The notes: generated by a model from the sequence alone, not told the origin. A stretch of 64,000 nt of DNA from Synaphobranchus kaupii (GCA_029718625.1 CM056380.1:19409923-19473922); one strand, 5' to 3'; numbered from the stretch's first letter, positions 8,971 to 21,923 are shown. Program-made: numbers and translations.

Positions 8971-9267
8971 TTTTAAAAGTTTTGTTTTCCGTTTTCGCAC
9001 GCGATGGGGCTGTTCGCCGAGGTAAAAGGTGGAAACTATCACTGTATTATTCACAATGATGATAATTAAACGTATCCTAATTATGCAGTCGATAATATGC
9101 ACTCTCGTAATTGTGCTCCTTTGACCGCGTTGATAAACAGAATTAAGCGGAACCGGCGTTTGAAATTTAGAAACAATTTAACCCGGGTCAGCTCATTTCA
9201 CCTTTGCTCACGGCCATCCCACACTGAAAAGGCCCGAACCCGAGCTGTATTGTGATAGCGCATTTTC

Positions 9268-9405
9268 AAAACTCAAGTGTCATCGATTGCAGTGCGCATT
9301 AGGTGTAAACGACAATTCGGCAGCTCAGAGCACCTGTCCTCAAGCGATCCGCTAGCCTCAGCCTTTCAGTAGCTTGGATGACAGGCTCACGCCACCGCGC
9401 CCAGC
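9268..9405 (-). pseudogene. 7SL-like block, unit 6, antisense
   Basis: Relic C at 9206-9242 (+); intact CRE at 9450-9457. Confidence 0.66.
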
Positions 9406-10071
9406 GAAAGCCGAATGGCATTTTATTGCTTTTCTAGAAAGCAGTGTTGTGACGTCAAATAGGCATCAGTCTGATTCTCTGCGCAACGTTCCCTAGAGTG
9501 GTAGGCTATAAATAGGCAGAGGAAACAAGGTCAACAAGAAAACAGCAAACATTAGGTCAATCGTTAGCCGACAGCAACGTGAAGTGAAATAAAAATAATA
9601 ATAACGGGAGATTTTGCAAAAACAAAGCAGAAACTAAATAAGCCCCTCTTCAGTCTGACCGAAGCTAAACGAAAATCGAAATAAAAATAGAAAAGTAAGT
9701 AAAAGCAAACCTACTTAAAATTCAAAGTTATTCTGACAGGTTCGTTAATTTAGCTAAACCAGCAGCCAATCTATGCCTATAAATGAACATTTTGTTGTTA
9801 ATATGAGTTCTGTAACTTATTAAATTGAGTTTGCAGGAAAAGATCATTCTGAATAGAAACCGCTTGACGTGCCTTTACGCATGAATCCAAACACACATAG
9901 ATTTTGATTGTACCAAAGAACAAATTCAGATAAGGAAAATGACTAATTATGCAGTCGACAATATGCACTCTCGTAATTGTGCTCCTTTGACCGCGTTGAT
10001 AAGCAAAATAAAGCGGAACCGGCGGTTGAAGTTTAGAAATAATTTAACCCGGGTCAGCTCCGGTCACCTTC

Positions 10072-10191
10072 GCTCACGGCCATACCACACTGAAAATGCC
10101 CGAACTCGTCTGATCTCGGAAGCCAAGCAGTGTAGGGCTTGGTTAGTACTTGGATGGGAGACCGCCTGGGAATACTATGTGCTGTAAGCAT
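10072..10191 (+). rRNA. 5S rRNA, unit 7 gene A (G107T)
   Basis: Type A with G107T at 10178 (ACTATGTGC), close to the 3' strand of stem I. Unit 14 has the same change. Confidence 0.94.
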
Positions 10192-10432
10192 TTTTAAAAG
10201 TTTTGTTTTCCGTTTTCGCACGCGATGGGGCTGTTCGCCGAGGTAAAAGGTGGAAACTATCACTGTATTATTCACAATGATGATAATTAAACGTCTTCGT
10301 ATCCTAATTATGCAGTCGATAATATTCACTCTCGTAATTTTGCTCCTTTGACCGCGTTGATAAGCAAAATTAAACGGAACCGGCGGTTGACGTTTAGAAA
10401 CAATTTAACCCGGGTCAGCTCAGGGCAACTTC

Positions 10433-10552
10433 GCTCACGGCCATACCACACTGAAAGAGCCCGAACTCGTCCGATCTCGGAAGCCAAACAGTGTAGGGCC
10501 TGGTTAGTACTTGGATGGGAGACCGCCTGGGAATACTAGGTGCTGTAAGCAT
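10433..10552 (+). rRNA. 5S rRNA, unit 7 gene B
   Basis: Standard type B; -6 A. Confidence 0.95.
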
Positions 10553-10849
10553 TTTTAAAAGTTTTGTTTTCCGTTTTCGCACGCGATGGGGCTGTTCGCC
10601 GAGGTAAAAGGTGGAAACTATCACTGTATTATTCACAATGATGATAATTAAACGTATCCTAATTATGCAGTCGATAATATGCACTCTCGTAATTGTGCTC
10701 CTTTGACCGCGTTGATAAACAGAATTAAGCGGAACCGGCGTTTGAAATTTAGAAACAATTTAACCCGGGTCAGCTCATTTCACCTTTGCTCACGGCCATC
10801 CCACACTGAAAAGGCCCGAACCCGAGCTGTATTGTGATAGCGCATTTTC

Positions 10850-10987
10850 AAAACTCAAGTGTCATCGATTGCAGTGCGCATTAGGTGTAAACGACAATTC
10901 GGCAGCTCAGAGCACCTGTCCTCAAGCGATCCGCTAGCCTCAGCCTTTCAGTAGCTTGGATGACAGGCTCACGCCACCGCGCCCAGC
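10850..10987 (-). pseudogene. 7SL-like block, unit 7, antisense
   Basis: Relic C at 10788-10824 (+); intact CRE at 11032-11039. Confidence 0.66.
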
Positions 10988-11653
10988 GAAAGCCGAATGG
11001 CATTTTATTGCTTTTCTAGAAAGCAGTGTTGTGACGTCAAATAGGCATCAGTCTGATTCTCTGCGCAACGTTCCCTAGAGTGGTAGGCTATAAATAGGCA
11101 GAGGAAACAAGGTCAACAAGAAAACAGCAAACATTAGGTCAATCGTTAGCCGACAGCAACGTGAAGTGAAATAAAAATAATAATAACGGGAGATTTTGCA
11201 AAAACAAAGCAGAAACTAAATAAGCCCCTCTTCAGTCTGACCGAAGCTAAACGAAAATCGAAATTAAAATAGAAAAGTAAGTAAAAGCAAACCTACTTAA
11301 AATTCAAAGTTATTCTGACAGGTTCGTTAATTTAGCTAAACCAGCAGCCAATCTATGCCTATAAATGAACATTTTGTTGTTAATATGAGTTCTGTAACTT
11401 ATTAAATTGAGTTTGCAGGAAAAGATAATTCTGAATAGAAACCGCTTCACGTGCCTTTACGCATGAATCCAAACACACATAGATTTTGATTGTACCAAAG
11501 AACAAATTCAGATAAGGAAAATGACTAATTATGCAGTCGACAATATGCACTCTCGTAATTGTGCTCCTTTGACCGCGTTGATAAGCAAAATAAAGCGGAA
11601 CCGGCGGTTGAAGTTTAGAAATAATTTAACCCGGGTCAGCTCCGGTCACCTTC

Positions 11654-11773
11654 GCTCACGGCCATACCACACTGAAAATGCCCGAACTCGTCTGATCTCG
11701 GCAGCCAAGCAGTGTAGGGCTTGGTTAGTACTTGGATGGGAGACCGCCTGGGAATACTAGGTGCTGTAAGCAT
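11654..11773 (+). rRNA. 5S rRNA, unit 8 gene A
   Basis: Type A with A49C. Confidence 0.95.
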
Positions 11774-12014
11774 TTTTAAAAGTTTTGTTTTCCGTTTTCG
11801 CACGCGATGGGGCTGTTCGCCGAGGTAAAAGGTGGAAACTATCACTGTATTATTCACAATGATGATAATTAAACGTCTTCGTATCCTAATTATGCAGTCG
11901 ATAATATTCACTCTCGTAATTTTGCTCCTTTGACCGCGTTGATAAGCAAAATTAAACGGAACCGGCGGTTGACGTTTAGAAACAATTTAACCCGGGTCAG
12001 CTCAGGGCGACTTC

Positions 12015-12134
12015 GCTCACGGCCATACCACACTGAAAGAGCCCGAACTCGTCCGATCTCGGAAGCCAAACAGTGTAGGGCCTGGTTAGTACTTGGATGG
12101 GAGACCGCCTGGGAATACTAGGTGCTGTAAGCAT
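12015..12134 (+). rRNA. 5S rRNA, unit 8 gene B
   Basis: Type B; -6 G. Confidence 0.95.
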
Positions 12135-12431
12135 TTTTAAAAGTTTTGTTTTCCGTTTTCGCACGCGATGGGGCTGTTCGCCGAGGTAAAAGGTGGAAAC
12201 TATCACTGTATTATTCACAATGATGATAATTAAACGTATCCTAATTATGCAGTCGATAATATGCACTCTCGTAATTGTGCTCCTTTGACCGCGTTGATAA
12301 ACAGAATTAAGCGGAACCGGCGTTTGAAATTTAGAAACAATTTAACCCGGGTCAGCTCATTTCACCTTTGCTCACGGCCATCCCACACTGAAAAGGCCCG
12401 AACCCGAGCTGTATTGTGATAGCGCATTTTC

Positions 12432-12569
12432 AAAACTCAAGTGTCATCGATTGCAGTGCGCATTAGGTGTAAACGACAATTCGGCAGCTCAGAGCACCTG
12501 TCCTCAAGCGATCCGCTAGCCTCAGCCTTTCAGTAGCTTGGATGACAGGCTCACGCCACCGCGCCCAGC
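12432..12569 (-). pseudogene. 7SL-like block, unit 8, antisense
   Basis: Relic C at 12370-12406 (+); intact CRE at 12614-12621. Confidence 0.66.
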
Positions 12570-13235
12570 GAAAGCCGAATGGCATTTTATTGCTTTTCTA
12601 GAAAGCAGTGTTGTGACGTCAAATAGGCATCAGTCTGATTCTCTGCGCAACGTTCCCTAGAGTGGTAGGCTATAAATAGGCAGAGGAAACAAGGTCAACA
12701 AGAAAACAGCAAACATTAGGTCAATCGTTAGCCGACAGCAACGTGAAGTGAAATAAAAATAATAATAACGGGAGATTTTGCAAAAACAAAGCAGAAACTA
12801 AATAAGCCCCTCTTCAGTCTGACCGAAGCTAAACGAAAATCGAAATTAAAATAGAAAAGTAAGTAAAAGCAAACCTACTTAAAATTCAAAGTTATTCTGA
12901 CAGGTTCGTTAATTTAGCTAAACCAGCAGCCAATCTATGCCTATAAATGAACATTTTGTTGTTAATATGAGTTCTGTAACTTATTAAATTGAGTTTGCAG
13001 GAAAAGATAATTCTGAATAGAAACCGCTTCACGTGCCTTTACGCATGAATCCAAACACACATAGATTTTGATTGTACCAAAGAACAAATTCAGATAAGGA
13101 AAATGACTAATTATGCAGTCGACAATATGCACTCTCGTAATTGTGCTCCTTTGACCGCGTTGATAAGCAAAATAAAGCGGAACCGGCGGTTGAAGTTTAG
13201 AAATAATTTAACCCGGGTCAGCTCCGGTCACCTTC

Positions 13236-13355
13236 GCTCACGGCCATACCACACTGAAAATGCCCGAACTCGTCTGATCTCGGCAGCCAAGCAGTGTAGG
13301 GCTTGGTTAGTACTTGGATGGGAGACCGCCTGGGAATACTAGGTGCTGTAAGCAT
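13236..13355 (+). rRNA. 5S rRNA, unit 9 gene A
   Basis: Type A with A49C. Confidence 0.95.
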
Positions 13356-13596
13356 TTTTAAAAGTTTTGTTTTCCGTTTTCGCACGCGATGGGGCTGTTC
13401 GCCGAGGTAAAAGGTGGAAACTATCACTGTATTATTCACAATGATGATAATTAAACGTCTTCGTATCCTAATTATGCAGTCGATAATATTCACTCTCGTA
13501 ATTTTGCTCCTTTGACCGCGTTGATAAGCAAAATTAAACGGAACCGGCGGTTGACGTTTAGAAACAATTTAACCCGGGTCAGCTCAGGGCGACTTC

Positions 13597-13716
13597 GCTC
13601 ACGGCCATACCACACTGAAAGAGCCCGAACTCGTCCGATCTCGGAAGCCAAACAGTGTAGGGCCTGGTTAGTACTTGGATGGGAGACCGCCTGGGAATAC
13701 TAGGTGCTGTAAGCAT
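13597..13716 (+). rRNA. 5S rRNA, unit 9 gene B
   Basis: Type B; -6 G. Confidence 0.95.
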
Positions 13717-14013
13717 TTTTAAAAGTTTTGTTTTCCGTTTTCGCACGCGATGGGGCTGTTCGCCGAGGTAAAAGGTGGAAACTATCACTGTATTATTCAC
13801 AATGATGATAATTAAACGTATCCTAATTATGCAGTCGATAATATGCACTCTCGTAATTGTGCTCCTTTGACCGCGTTGATAAACAGAATTAAGCGGAACC
13901 GGCGTTTGAAATTTAGAAACAATTTAACCCGGGTCAGCTCATTTCACCTTTGCTCACGGCCATCCCACACTGAAAAGGCCCGAACCCGAGCTGTATTGTG
14001 ATAGCGCATTTTC

Positions 14014-14151
14014 AAAACTCAAGTGTCATCGATTGCAGTGCGCATTAGGTGTAAACGACAATTCGGCAGCTCAGAGCACCTGTCCTCAAGCGATCCGCTA
14101 GCCTCAGCCTTTCAGTAGCTTGGATGACAGGCTCACGCCACCGCGCCCAGC
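14014..14151 (-). pseudogene. 7SL-like block, unit 9, antisense
   Basis: Relic C at 13952-13988 (+); intact CRE at 14196-14203. Confidence 0.66.
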
Positions 14152-14817
14152 GAAAGCCGAATGGCATTTTATTGCTTTTCTAGAAAGCAGTGTTGTGACG
14201 TCAAATAGGCATCAGTCTGATTCTCTGCGCAACGTTCCCTAGAGTGGTAGGCTATAAATAGGCAGAGGAAACAAGGTCAACAAGAAAACAGCAAACATTA
14301 GGTCAATCGTTAGCCGACAGCAACGTGAAGTGAAATAAAAATAATAATAACGGGAGATTTTGCAAAAACAAAGCAGAAACTAAATAAGCCCCTCTTCAGT
14401 CTGACCGAAGCTAAACGAAAATCGAAATAAAAATAGAAAAGTAAGTAAAAGCAAACCTACTTAAAATTCAAAGTTATTCTGACAGGTTCGTTAATTTAGC
14501 TAAAACAGCAGCCAATCTATGCCTATAAATGAACATTTTGTTGTTAATATGAGTTCTGTAACTTATTAAATTGAGTTTGCAGGAAAAGATCATTCTGAAT
14601 AGAAACCGCTTCACGTGCCTTTACGCATGAATCCAAACACAAATAGATTGTGATTGTACCAAAGAACAAATTCAGATAAGGAAAATGACTAATTATGCAG
14701 TCGACAATATGCACTCTCGTAATTGTGCTCATTTGACCGCGTTGATAAGCAAAATAAAGCGGAACCGGCGGTTGAAGTTTAGAAATAATTTAACCCGGGT
14801 CAGCTCCGGTCACTTTT

Positions 14818-14937
14818 GCTCACGGCCATACCACACTGAAAATGCCCGAACTCGTCTGATCTCGGAAGCCAAGCAGTGTAGAGCTTGGTTAGTACTTGGA
14901 TGGGAGACCGCCTGGGAATACTAGGTGCTGTAAGCAT
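14818..14937 (+). rRNA. 5S rRNA, unit 10 gene A (G65A, -1 T)
   Basis: Type A with G65A at 14882 in helix II, and the bases before the start changed from CCTTC to CTTTT, so -1 is T rather than C. It may be impaired. Confidence 0.93.
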
Positions 14938-15178
14938 TTTTAAAAGTTTTGTTTTCCGTTTTCGCACGCGATGGGGCTGTTCGCCGAGGTAAAAGGTGGA
15001 AACTATCACGGTATTATTCACAATGATGATAATTAAACGTCTTCGTATCCTAATTATGCAGTGGACAATATTCACTCTCGTAATTTTGCTCCTTTGACCG
15101 CGTTGATAAGCAAAATTAAACGGAACCGGCGGTTGACGTTTAGAAACAATTTAACCCGGGTCAGCTCAGGGCAACTTC

Positions 15179-15298
15179 GCTCACGGCCATACCACACTGA
15201 AAGAGCCCGAACTCGTCCGATCTCGGAAGCCAAACAGTGTAGGGCCTGGTTAGTACTTGGATGGGAGACCGCCTGGGAATACTAGGTGCTGTAAGCAT
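15179..15298 (+). rRNA. 5S rRNA, unit 10 gene B
   Basis: Standard type B; -6 A; preceded by the CAGTGGACAATATT upstream variant. Confidence 0.95.
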
Positions 15299-15595
15299 TT
15301 TTAAAAGTTTTGTTTTCCGTTTTCGCACGCGATGGGGCTGTTCGCCGAGGTAAAAGGTGGAAACTATCACTGTATTATTCACAATGATGATAATTAAACG
15401 TATCCTAATTATGCAGTCGATAATATGCACTCTCGTAATTGTGCTCCTTTGACCGCGTTGATAAACAGAATTAAGCGGAACCGGCGTTTGAAATTTAGAA
15501 ACAATTTAACCCGGGTCAGCTCATTTCACCTTTGCTCACGGCCATCCCACACTGAAAAGGCCCGAACCCGAGCTGTATTGTGATAGCGCATTTTC

Positions 15596-15733
15596 AAAAC
15601 TCAAGTGTCATCGATTGCAGTGCGCATTAGGTGTAAACGACAATTCGGCAGCTCAGAGCACCTGTCCTCAAGCGATCCGCTAGCCTCAGCCTTTCAGTAG
15701 CTTGGATGACAGGCTCACGCCACCGCGCCCAGC
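15596..15733 (-). pseudogene. 7SL-like block, unit 10, antisense
   Basis: Relic C at 15534-15570 (+); intact CRE at 15778-15785. Confidence 0.66.
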
Positions 15734-16399
15734 GAAAGCCGAATGGCATTTTATTGCTTTTCTAGAAAGCAGTGTTGTGACGTCAAATAGGCATCAGTCT
15801 GATTCTCTGCGCAACGTTCCCTAGAGTGGTAGGCTATAAATAGGCAGAGGAAACAAGGTCAACAAGAAAACAGCAAACATTAGGTCAATCGTTAGCCGAC
15901 AGCAACGTGAAGTGAAATAAAAATAATAATAACGGGAGATTTTGCAAAAACAAAGCAGAAACTAAATAAGCCCCTCTTCAGTCTGACCGAAGCTAAACGA
16001 AAATCGAAATTAAAATAGAAAAGTAAGTAAAAGCAAACCTACTTAAAATTCAAAGTTATTCTGACAGGTTCGTTAATTTAGCTAAACCAGCAGCCAATCT
16101 ATGCCTATAAATGAACATTTTGTTGTTAATATGAGTTCTGTAACTTATTAAATTGAGTTTGCAGGAAAAGATAATTCTGAATAGAAACCGCTTCACGTGC
16201 CTTTACGCATGAATCCAAACACACATAGATTTTGATTGTACCAAAGAACAAATTCAGATAAGGAAAATGACTAATTATGCAGTCGACAATATGCACTCTC
16301 GTAATTGTGCTCCTTTGACCGCGTTGATAAGCAAAATAAAGCGGAACCGGCGGTTGAAGTTTAGAAATAATTTAACCCGGGTCAGCTCCGGTCACCTTC

Positions 16400-16519
16400 G
16401 CTCACGGCCATACCACACTGAAAATGCCCGAACTCGTCTGATCTCGGCAGCCAAGCAGTGTAGGGCTTGGTTAGTACTTGGATGGGAGACCGCCTGGGAA
16501 TACTAGGTGCTGTAAGCAT
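16400..16519 (+). rRNA. 5S rRNA, unit 11 gene A
   Basis: Type A with A49C. Confidence 0.95.
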
Positions 16520-16760
16520 TTTTAAAAGTTTTGTTTTCCGTTTTCGCACGCGATGGGGCTGTTCGCCGAGGTAAAAGGTGGAAACTATCACTGTATTATT
16601 CACAATGATGATAATTAAACGTCTTCGTATCCTAATTATGCAGTCGATAATATTCACTCTCGTAATTTTGCTCCTTTGACCGCGTTGATAAGCAAAATTA
16701 AACGGAACCGGCGGTTGACGTTTAGAAACAATTTAACCCGGGTCAGCTCAGGGCGACTTC

Positions 16761-16880
16761 GCTCACGGCCATACCACACTGAAAGAGCCCGAACTCGTCC
16801 GATCTCGGAAGCCAAACAGTGTAGGGCCTGGTTAGTACTTGGATGGGAGACCGCCTGGGAATACTAGGTGCTGTAAGCAT
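16761..16880 (+). rRNA. 5S rRNA, unit 11 gene B
   Basis: Type B; -6 G. Confidence 0.95.
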
Positions 16881-17177
16881 TTTTAAAAGTTTTGTTTTCC
16901 GTTTTCGCACGCGATGGGGCTGTTCGCCGAGGTAAAAGGTGGAAACTATCACTGTATTATTCACAATGATGATAATTAAACGTATCCTAATTATGCAGTC
17001 GATAATATGCACTCTCGTAATTGTGCTCCTTTGACCGCGTTGATAAACAGAATTAAGCGGAACCGGCGTTTGAAATTTAGAAACAATTTAACCCGGGTCA
17101 GCTCATTTCACCTTTGCTCACGGCCATCCCACACTGAAAAGGCCCGAACCCGAGCTGTATTGTGATAGCGCATTTTC

Positions 17178-17315
17178 AAAACTCAAGTGTCATCGATTGC
17201 AGTGCGCATTAGGTGTAAACGACAATTCGGCAGCTCAGAGCACCTGTCCTCAAGCGATCCGCTAGCCTCAGCCTTTCAGTAGCTTGGATGACAGGCTCAC
17301 GCCACCGCGCCCAGC
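17178..17315 (-). pseudogene. 7SL-like block, unit 11, antisense
   Basis: Relic C at 17116-17152 (+); intact CRE at 17360-17367. Confidence 0.66.
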
Positions 17316-17981
17316 GAAAGCCGAATGGCATTTTATTGCTTTTCTAGAAAGCAGTGTTGTGACGTCAAATAGGCATCAGTCTGATTCTCTGCGCAACGTT
17401 CCCTAGAGTGGTAGGCTATAAATAGGCAGAGGAAACAAGGTCAACAAGAAAACAGCAAACATTAGGTCAATCGTTAGCCGACAGCAACGTGAAGTGAAAT
17501 AAAAATAATAATAACGGGAGATTTTGCAAAAACAAAGCAGAAACTAAATAAGCCCCTCTTCAGTCTGACCGAAGCTAAACGAAAATCGAAATAAAAATAG
17601 AAAAGTAAGTAAAAGCAAACCTACTTAAAATTCAAAGTTATTCTGACAGGTTCGTTAATTTAGCTAAAACAGCAGCCAATCTATGCCTATAAATGAACAT
17701 TTTGTTGTTAATATGAGTTCTGTAACTTATTAAATTGAGTTTGCAGGAAAAGATCATTCTGAATAGAAACCGCTTCACGTGCCTTTACGCATGAATCCAA
17801 ACACAAATAGATTGTGATTGTACCAAAGAACAAATTCAGATAAGGAAAATGACTAATTATGCAGTCGACAATATGCACTCTCGTAATTGTGCTCATTTGA
17901 CCGCGTTGATAAGCAAAATAAAGCGGAACCGGCGGTTGAAGTTTAGAAATAATTTAACCCGGGTCAGCTCCGGTCACTTTT

Positions 17982-18101
17982 GCTCACGGCCATACCACAC
18001 TGAAAATGCCCGAACTCGTCTGATCTCGGAAGCCAAGCAGTGTAGAGCTTGGTTAGTACTTGGATGGGAGACCGCCTGGGAATACTAGGTGCTGTAAGCA
18101 T
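17982..18101 (+). rRNA. 5S rRNA, unit 12 gene A (G65A, -1 T)
   Basis: Same variant gene as unit 10 gene A, duplicated with its unit. Confidence 0.93.
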
Positions 18102-18342
18102 TTTTAAAAGTTTTGTTTTCCGTTTTCGCACGCGATGGGGCTGTTCGCCGAGGTAAAAGGTGGAAACTATCACGGTATTATTCACAATGATGATAATTAA
18201 ACGTCTTCGTATCCTAATTATGCAGTGGACAATATTCACTCTCGTAATTTTGCTCCTTTGACCGCGTTGATAAGCAAAATTAAACGGAACCGGCGGTTGA
18301 CGTTTAGAAACAATTTAACCCGGGTCAGCTCAGGGCAACTTC

Positions 18343-18462
18343 GCTCACGGCCATACCACACTGAAAGAGCCCGAACTCGTCCGATCTCGGAAGCCAAACA
18401 GTGTAGGGCCTGGTTAGTACTTGGATGGGAGACCGCCTGGGAATACTAGGTGCTGTAAGCAT
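18343..18462 (+). rRNA. 5S rRNA, unit 12 gene B
   Basis: Standard type B; -6 A. Confidence 0.95.
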
Positions 18463-18759
18463 TTTTAAAAGTTTTGTTTTCCGTTTTCGCACGCGATGGG
18501 GCTGTTCGCCGAGGTAAAAGGTGGAAACTATCACTGTATTATTCACAATGATGATAATTAAACGTATCCTAATTATGCAGTCGATAATATGCACTCTCGT
18601 AATTGTGCTCCTTTGACCGCGTTGATAAACAGAATTAAGCGGAACCGGCGTTTGAAATTTAGAAACAATTTAACCCGGGTCAGCTCATTTCACCTTTGCT
18701 CACGGCCATCCCACACTGAAAAGGCCCGAACCCGAGCTGTATTGTGATAGCGCATTTTC

Positions 18760-18897
18760 AAAACTCAAGTGTCATCGATTGCAGTGCGCATTAGGTGTAA
18801 ACGACAATTCGGCAGCTCAGAGCACCTGTCCTCAAGCGATCCGCTAGCCTCAGCCTTTCAGTAGCTTGGATGACAGGCTCACGCCACCGCGCCCAGC
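18760..18897 (-). pseudogene. 7SL-like block, unit 12, antisense
   Basis: Relic C at 18698-18734 (+); intact CRE at 18942-18949. Confidence 0.66.
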
Positions 18898-19563
18898 GAA
18901 AGCCGAATGGCATTTTATTGCTTTTCTAGAAAGCAGTGTTGTGACGTCAAATAGGCATCAGTCTGATTCTCTGCGCAACGTTCCCTAGAGTGGTAGGCTA
19001 TAAATAGGCAGAGGAAACAAGGTCAACAAGAAAACAGCAAACATTAGGTCAATCGTTAGCCGACAGCAACGTGAAGTGAAATAAAAATAATAATAACGGG
19101 AGATTTTGCAAAAACAAAGCAGAAACTAAATAAGCCCCTCTTCAGTCTGACCGAAGCTAAACGAAAATCGAAATTAAAATAGAAAAGTAAGTAAAAGCAA
19201 ACCTACTTAAAATTCAAAGTTATTCTGACAGGTTCGTTAATTTAGCTAAACCAGCAGCCAATCTATGCCTATAAATGAACATTTTGTTGTTAATATGAGT
19301 TCTGTAACTTATTAAATTGAGTTTGCAGGAAAAGATAATTCTGAATAGAAACCGCTTCACGTGCCTTTACGCATGAATCCAAACACACATAGATTTTGAT
19401 TGTACCAAAGAACAAATTCAGATAAGGAAAATGACTAATTATGCAGTCGACAATATGCACTCTCGTAATTGTGCTCCTTTGACCGCGTTGATAAGCAAAA
19501 TAAAGCGGAACCGGCGGTTGAAGTTTAGAAATAATTTAACCCGGGTCAGCTCCGGTCACCTTC

Positions 19564-19683
19564 GCTCACGGCCATACCACACTGAAAATGCCCGAACTCG
19601 TCTGATCTCGGCAGCCAAGCAGTGTAGGGCTTGGTTAGTACTTGGATGGGAGACCGCCTGGGAATACTAGGTGCTGTAAGCAT
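19564..19683 (+). rRNA. 5S rRNA, unit 13 gene A
   Basis: Type A with A49C. Confidence 0.95.
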
Positions 19684-19924
19684 TTTTAAAAGTTTTGTTT
19701 TCCGTTTTCGCACGCGATGGGGCTGTTCGCCGAGGTAAAAGGTGGAAACTATCACTGTATTATTCACAATGATGATAATTAAACGTCTTCGTATCCTAAT
19801 TATGCAGTCGATAATATTCACTCTCGTAATTTTGCTCCTTTGACCGCGTTGATAAGCAAAATTAAACGGAACCGGCGGTTGACGTTTAGAAACAATTTAA
19901 CCCGGGTCAGCTCAGGGCGACTTC

Positions 19925-20044
19925 GCTCACGGCCATACCACACTGAAAGAGCCCGAACTCGTCCGATCTCGGAAGCCAAACAGTGTAGGGCCTGGTTAGT
20001 ACTTGGATGGGAGACCGCCTGGGAATACTAGGTGCTGTAAGCAT
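19925..20044 (+). rRNA. 5S rRNA, unit 13 gene B
   Basis: Type B; -6 G. Confidence 0.95.
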
Positions 20045-20341
20045 TTTTAAAAGTTTTGTTTTCCGTTTTCGCACGCGATGGGGCTGTTCGCCGAGGTAAA
20101 AGGTGGAAACTATCACTGTATTATTCACAATGATGATAATTAAACGTATCCTAATTATGCAGTCGATAATATGCACTCTCGTAATTGTGCTCCTTTGACC
20201 GCGTTGATAAACAGAATTAAGCGGAACCGGCGTTTGAAATTTAGAAACAATTTAACCCGGGTCAGCTCATTTCACCTTTGCTCACGGCCATCCCACACTG
20301 AAAAGGCCCGAACCCGAGCTGTATTGTGATAGCGCATTTTC

Positions 20342-20479
20342 AAAACTCAAGTGTCATCGATTGCAGTGCGCATTAGGTGTAAACGACAATTCGGCAGCTC
20401 AGAGCACCTGTCCTCAAGCGATCCGCTAGCCTCAGCCTTTCAGTAGCTTGGATGACAGGCTCACGCCACCGCGCCCAGC
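20342..20479 (-). pseudogene. 7SL-like block, unit 13, antisense
   Basis: Relic C at 20280-20316 (+); intact CRE at 20524-20531. Confidence 0.66.
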
Positions 20480-21145
20480 GAAAGCCGAATGGCATTTTAT
20501 TGCTTTTCTAGAAAGCAGTGTTGTGACGTCAAATAGGCATCAGTCTGATTCTCTGCGCAACGTTCCCTAGAGTGGTAGGCTATAAATAGGCAGAGGAAAC
20601 AAGGTCAACAAGAAAACAGCAAACATTAGGTCAATCGTTAGCCGACAGCAACGTGAAGTGAAATAAAAATAATAATAACGGGAGATTTTGCAAAAACAAA
20701 GCAGAAACTAAATAAGCCCCTCTTCAGTCTGACCGAAGCTAAACGAAAATCGAAATAAAAATAGAAAAGTAAGTAAAAGCAAACCTACTTAAAATTCAAA
20801 GTTATTCTGACAGGTTCGTTAATTTAGCTAAACCAGCAGCCAATCTATGCCTATAAATGAACATTTTGTTGTTAATATGAGTTCTGTAACTTATTAAATT
20901 GAGTTTGCAGGAAAAGATCATTCTGAATAGAAACCGCTTGACGTGCCTTTACGCATGAATCCAAACACACATAGATTTTGATTGTACCAAAGAACAAATT
21001 CAGATAAGGAAAATGACTAATTATGCAGTCGACAATATGCACTCTCGTAATTGTGCTCCTTTGACCGCGTTGATAAGCAAAATAAAGCGGAACCGGCGGT
21101 TGAAGTTTAGAAATAATTTAACCCGGGTCAGCTCCGGTCACCTTC

Positions 21146-21265
21146 GCTCACGGCCATACCACACTGAAAATGCCCGAACTCGTCTGATCTCGGAAGCCAA
21201 GCAGTGTAGGGCTTGGTTAGTACTTGGATGGGAGACCGCCTGGGAATACTATGTGCTGTAAGCAT
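21146..21265 (+). rRNA. 5S rRNA, unit 14 gene A (G107T)
   Basis: Same G107T variant (21252) as unit 7. The unit also shares AAGATCATTCTG with a CTTGACGTG spacer, so units 7 and 14 are duplicates seven units apart. Confidence 0.94.
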
Positions 21266-21506
21266 TTTTAAAAGTTTTGTTTTCCGTTTTCGCACGCGAT
21301 GGGGCTGTTCGCCGAGGTAAAAGGTGGAAACTATCACTGTATTATTCACAATGATGATAATTAAACGTCTTCGTATCCTAATTATGCAGTCGATAATATT
21401 CACTCTCGTAATTTTGCTCCTTTGACCGCGTTGATAAGCAAAATTAAACGGAACCGGCGGTTGACGTTTAGAAACAATTTAACCCGGGTCAGCTCAGGGC
21501 AACTTC

Positions 21507-21626
21507 GCTCACGGCCATACCACACTGAAAGAGCCCGAACTCGTCCGATCTCGGAAGCCAAACAGTGTAGGGCCTGGTTAGTACTTGGATGGGAGACCGC
21601 CTGGGAATACTAGGTGCTGTAAGCAT
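21507..21626 (+). rRNA. 5S rRNA, unit 14 gene B
   Basis: Standard type B; -6 A. Confidence 0.95.
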
Positions 21627-21923
21627 TTTTAAAAGTTTTGTTTTCCGTTTTCGCACGCGATGGGGCTGTTCGCCGAGGTAAAAGGTGGAAACTATCACTG
21701 TATTATTCACAATGATGATAATTAAACGTATCCTAATTATGCAGTCGATAATATGCACTCTCGTAATTGTGCTCCTTTGACCGCGTTGATAAACAGAATT
21801 AAGCGGAACCGGCGTTTGAAATTTAGAAACAATTTAACCCGGGTCAGCTCATTTCACCTTTGCTCACGGCCATCCCACACTGAAAAGGCCCGAACCCGAG
21901 CTGTATTGTGATAGCGCATTTTC

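Larger units (their letters stand above)
14234..17397 (+). repeat. Two-unit block (units 10-11), copy 1 of a 3164-bp tandem duplication
   Basis: Unit 10 carries a private set of changes that reappear exactly 3164 bp later in unit 12: AATAGATTGTGATTG in the spacer, CACTTTTGCTC before gene A, G65A in gene A, and ATCACGGTATT after it. Unit 11 matches unit 13 at the markers I compared. Confidence 0.85.
17398..20561 (+). repeat. Two-unit block (units 12-13), copy 2 of the 3164-bp duplication
   Basis: Repeats units 10-11 with the same private variants. I noticed no difference between the two copies by eye. Confidence 0.85.

Noticed and set aside
14544..14732. Repeated 62-codon minus-strand ORFs in the long spacer
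   Set aside because: Present only in units with certain spacer SNPs and cross into the 5S upstream module; no recognisable protein.
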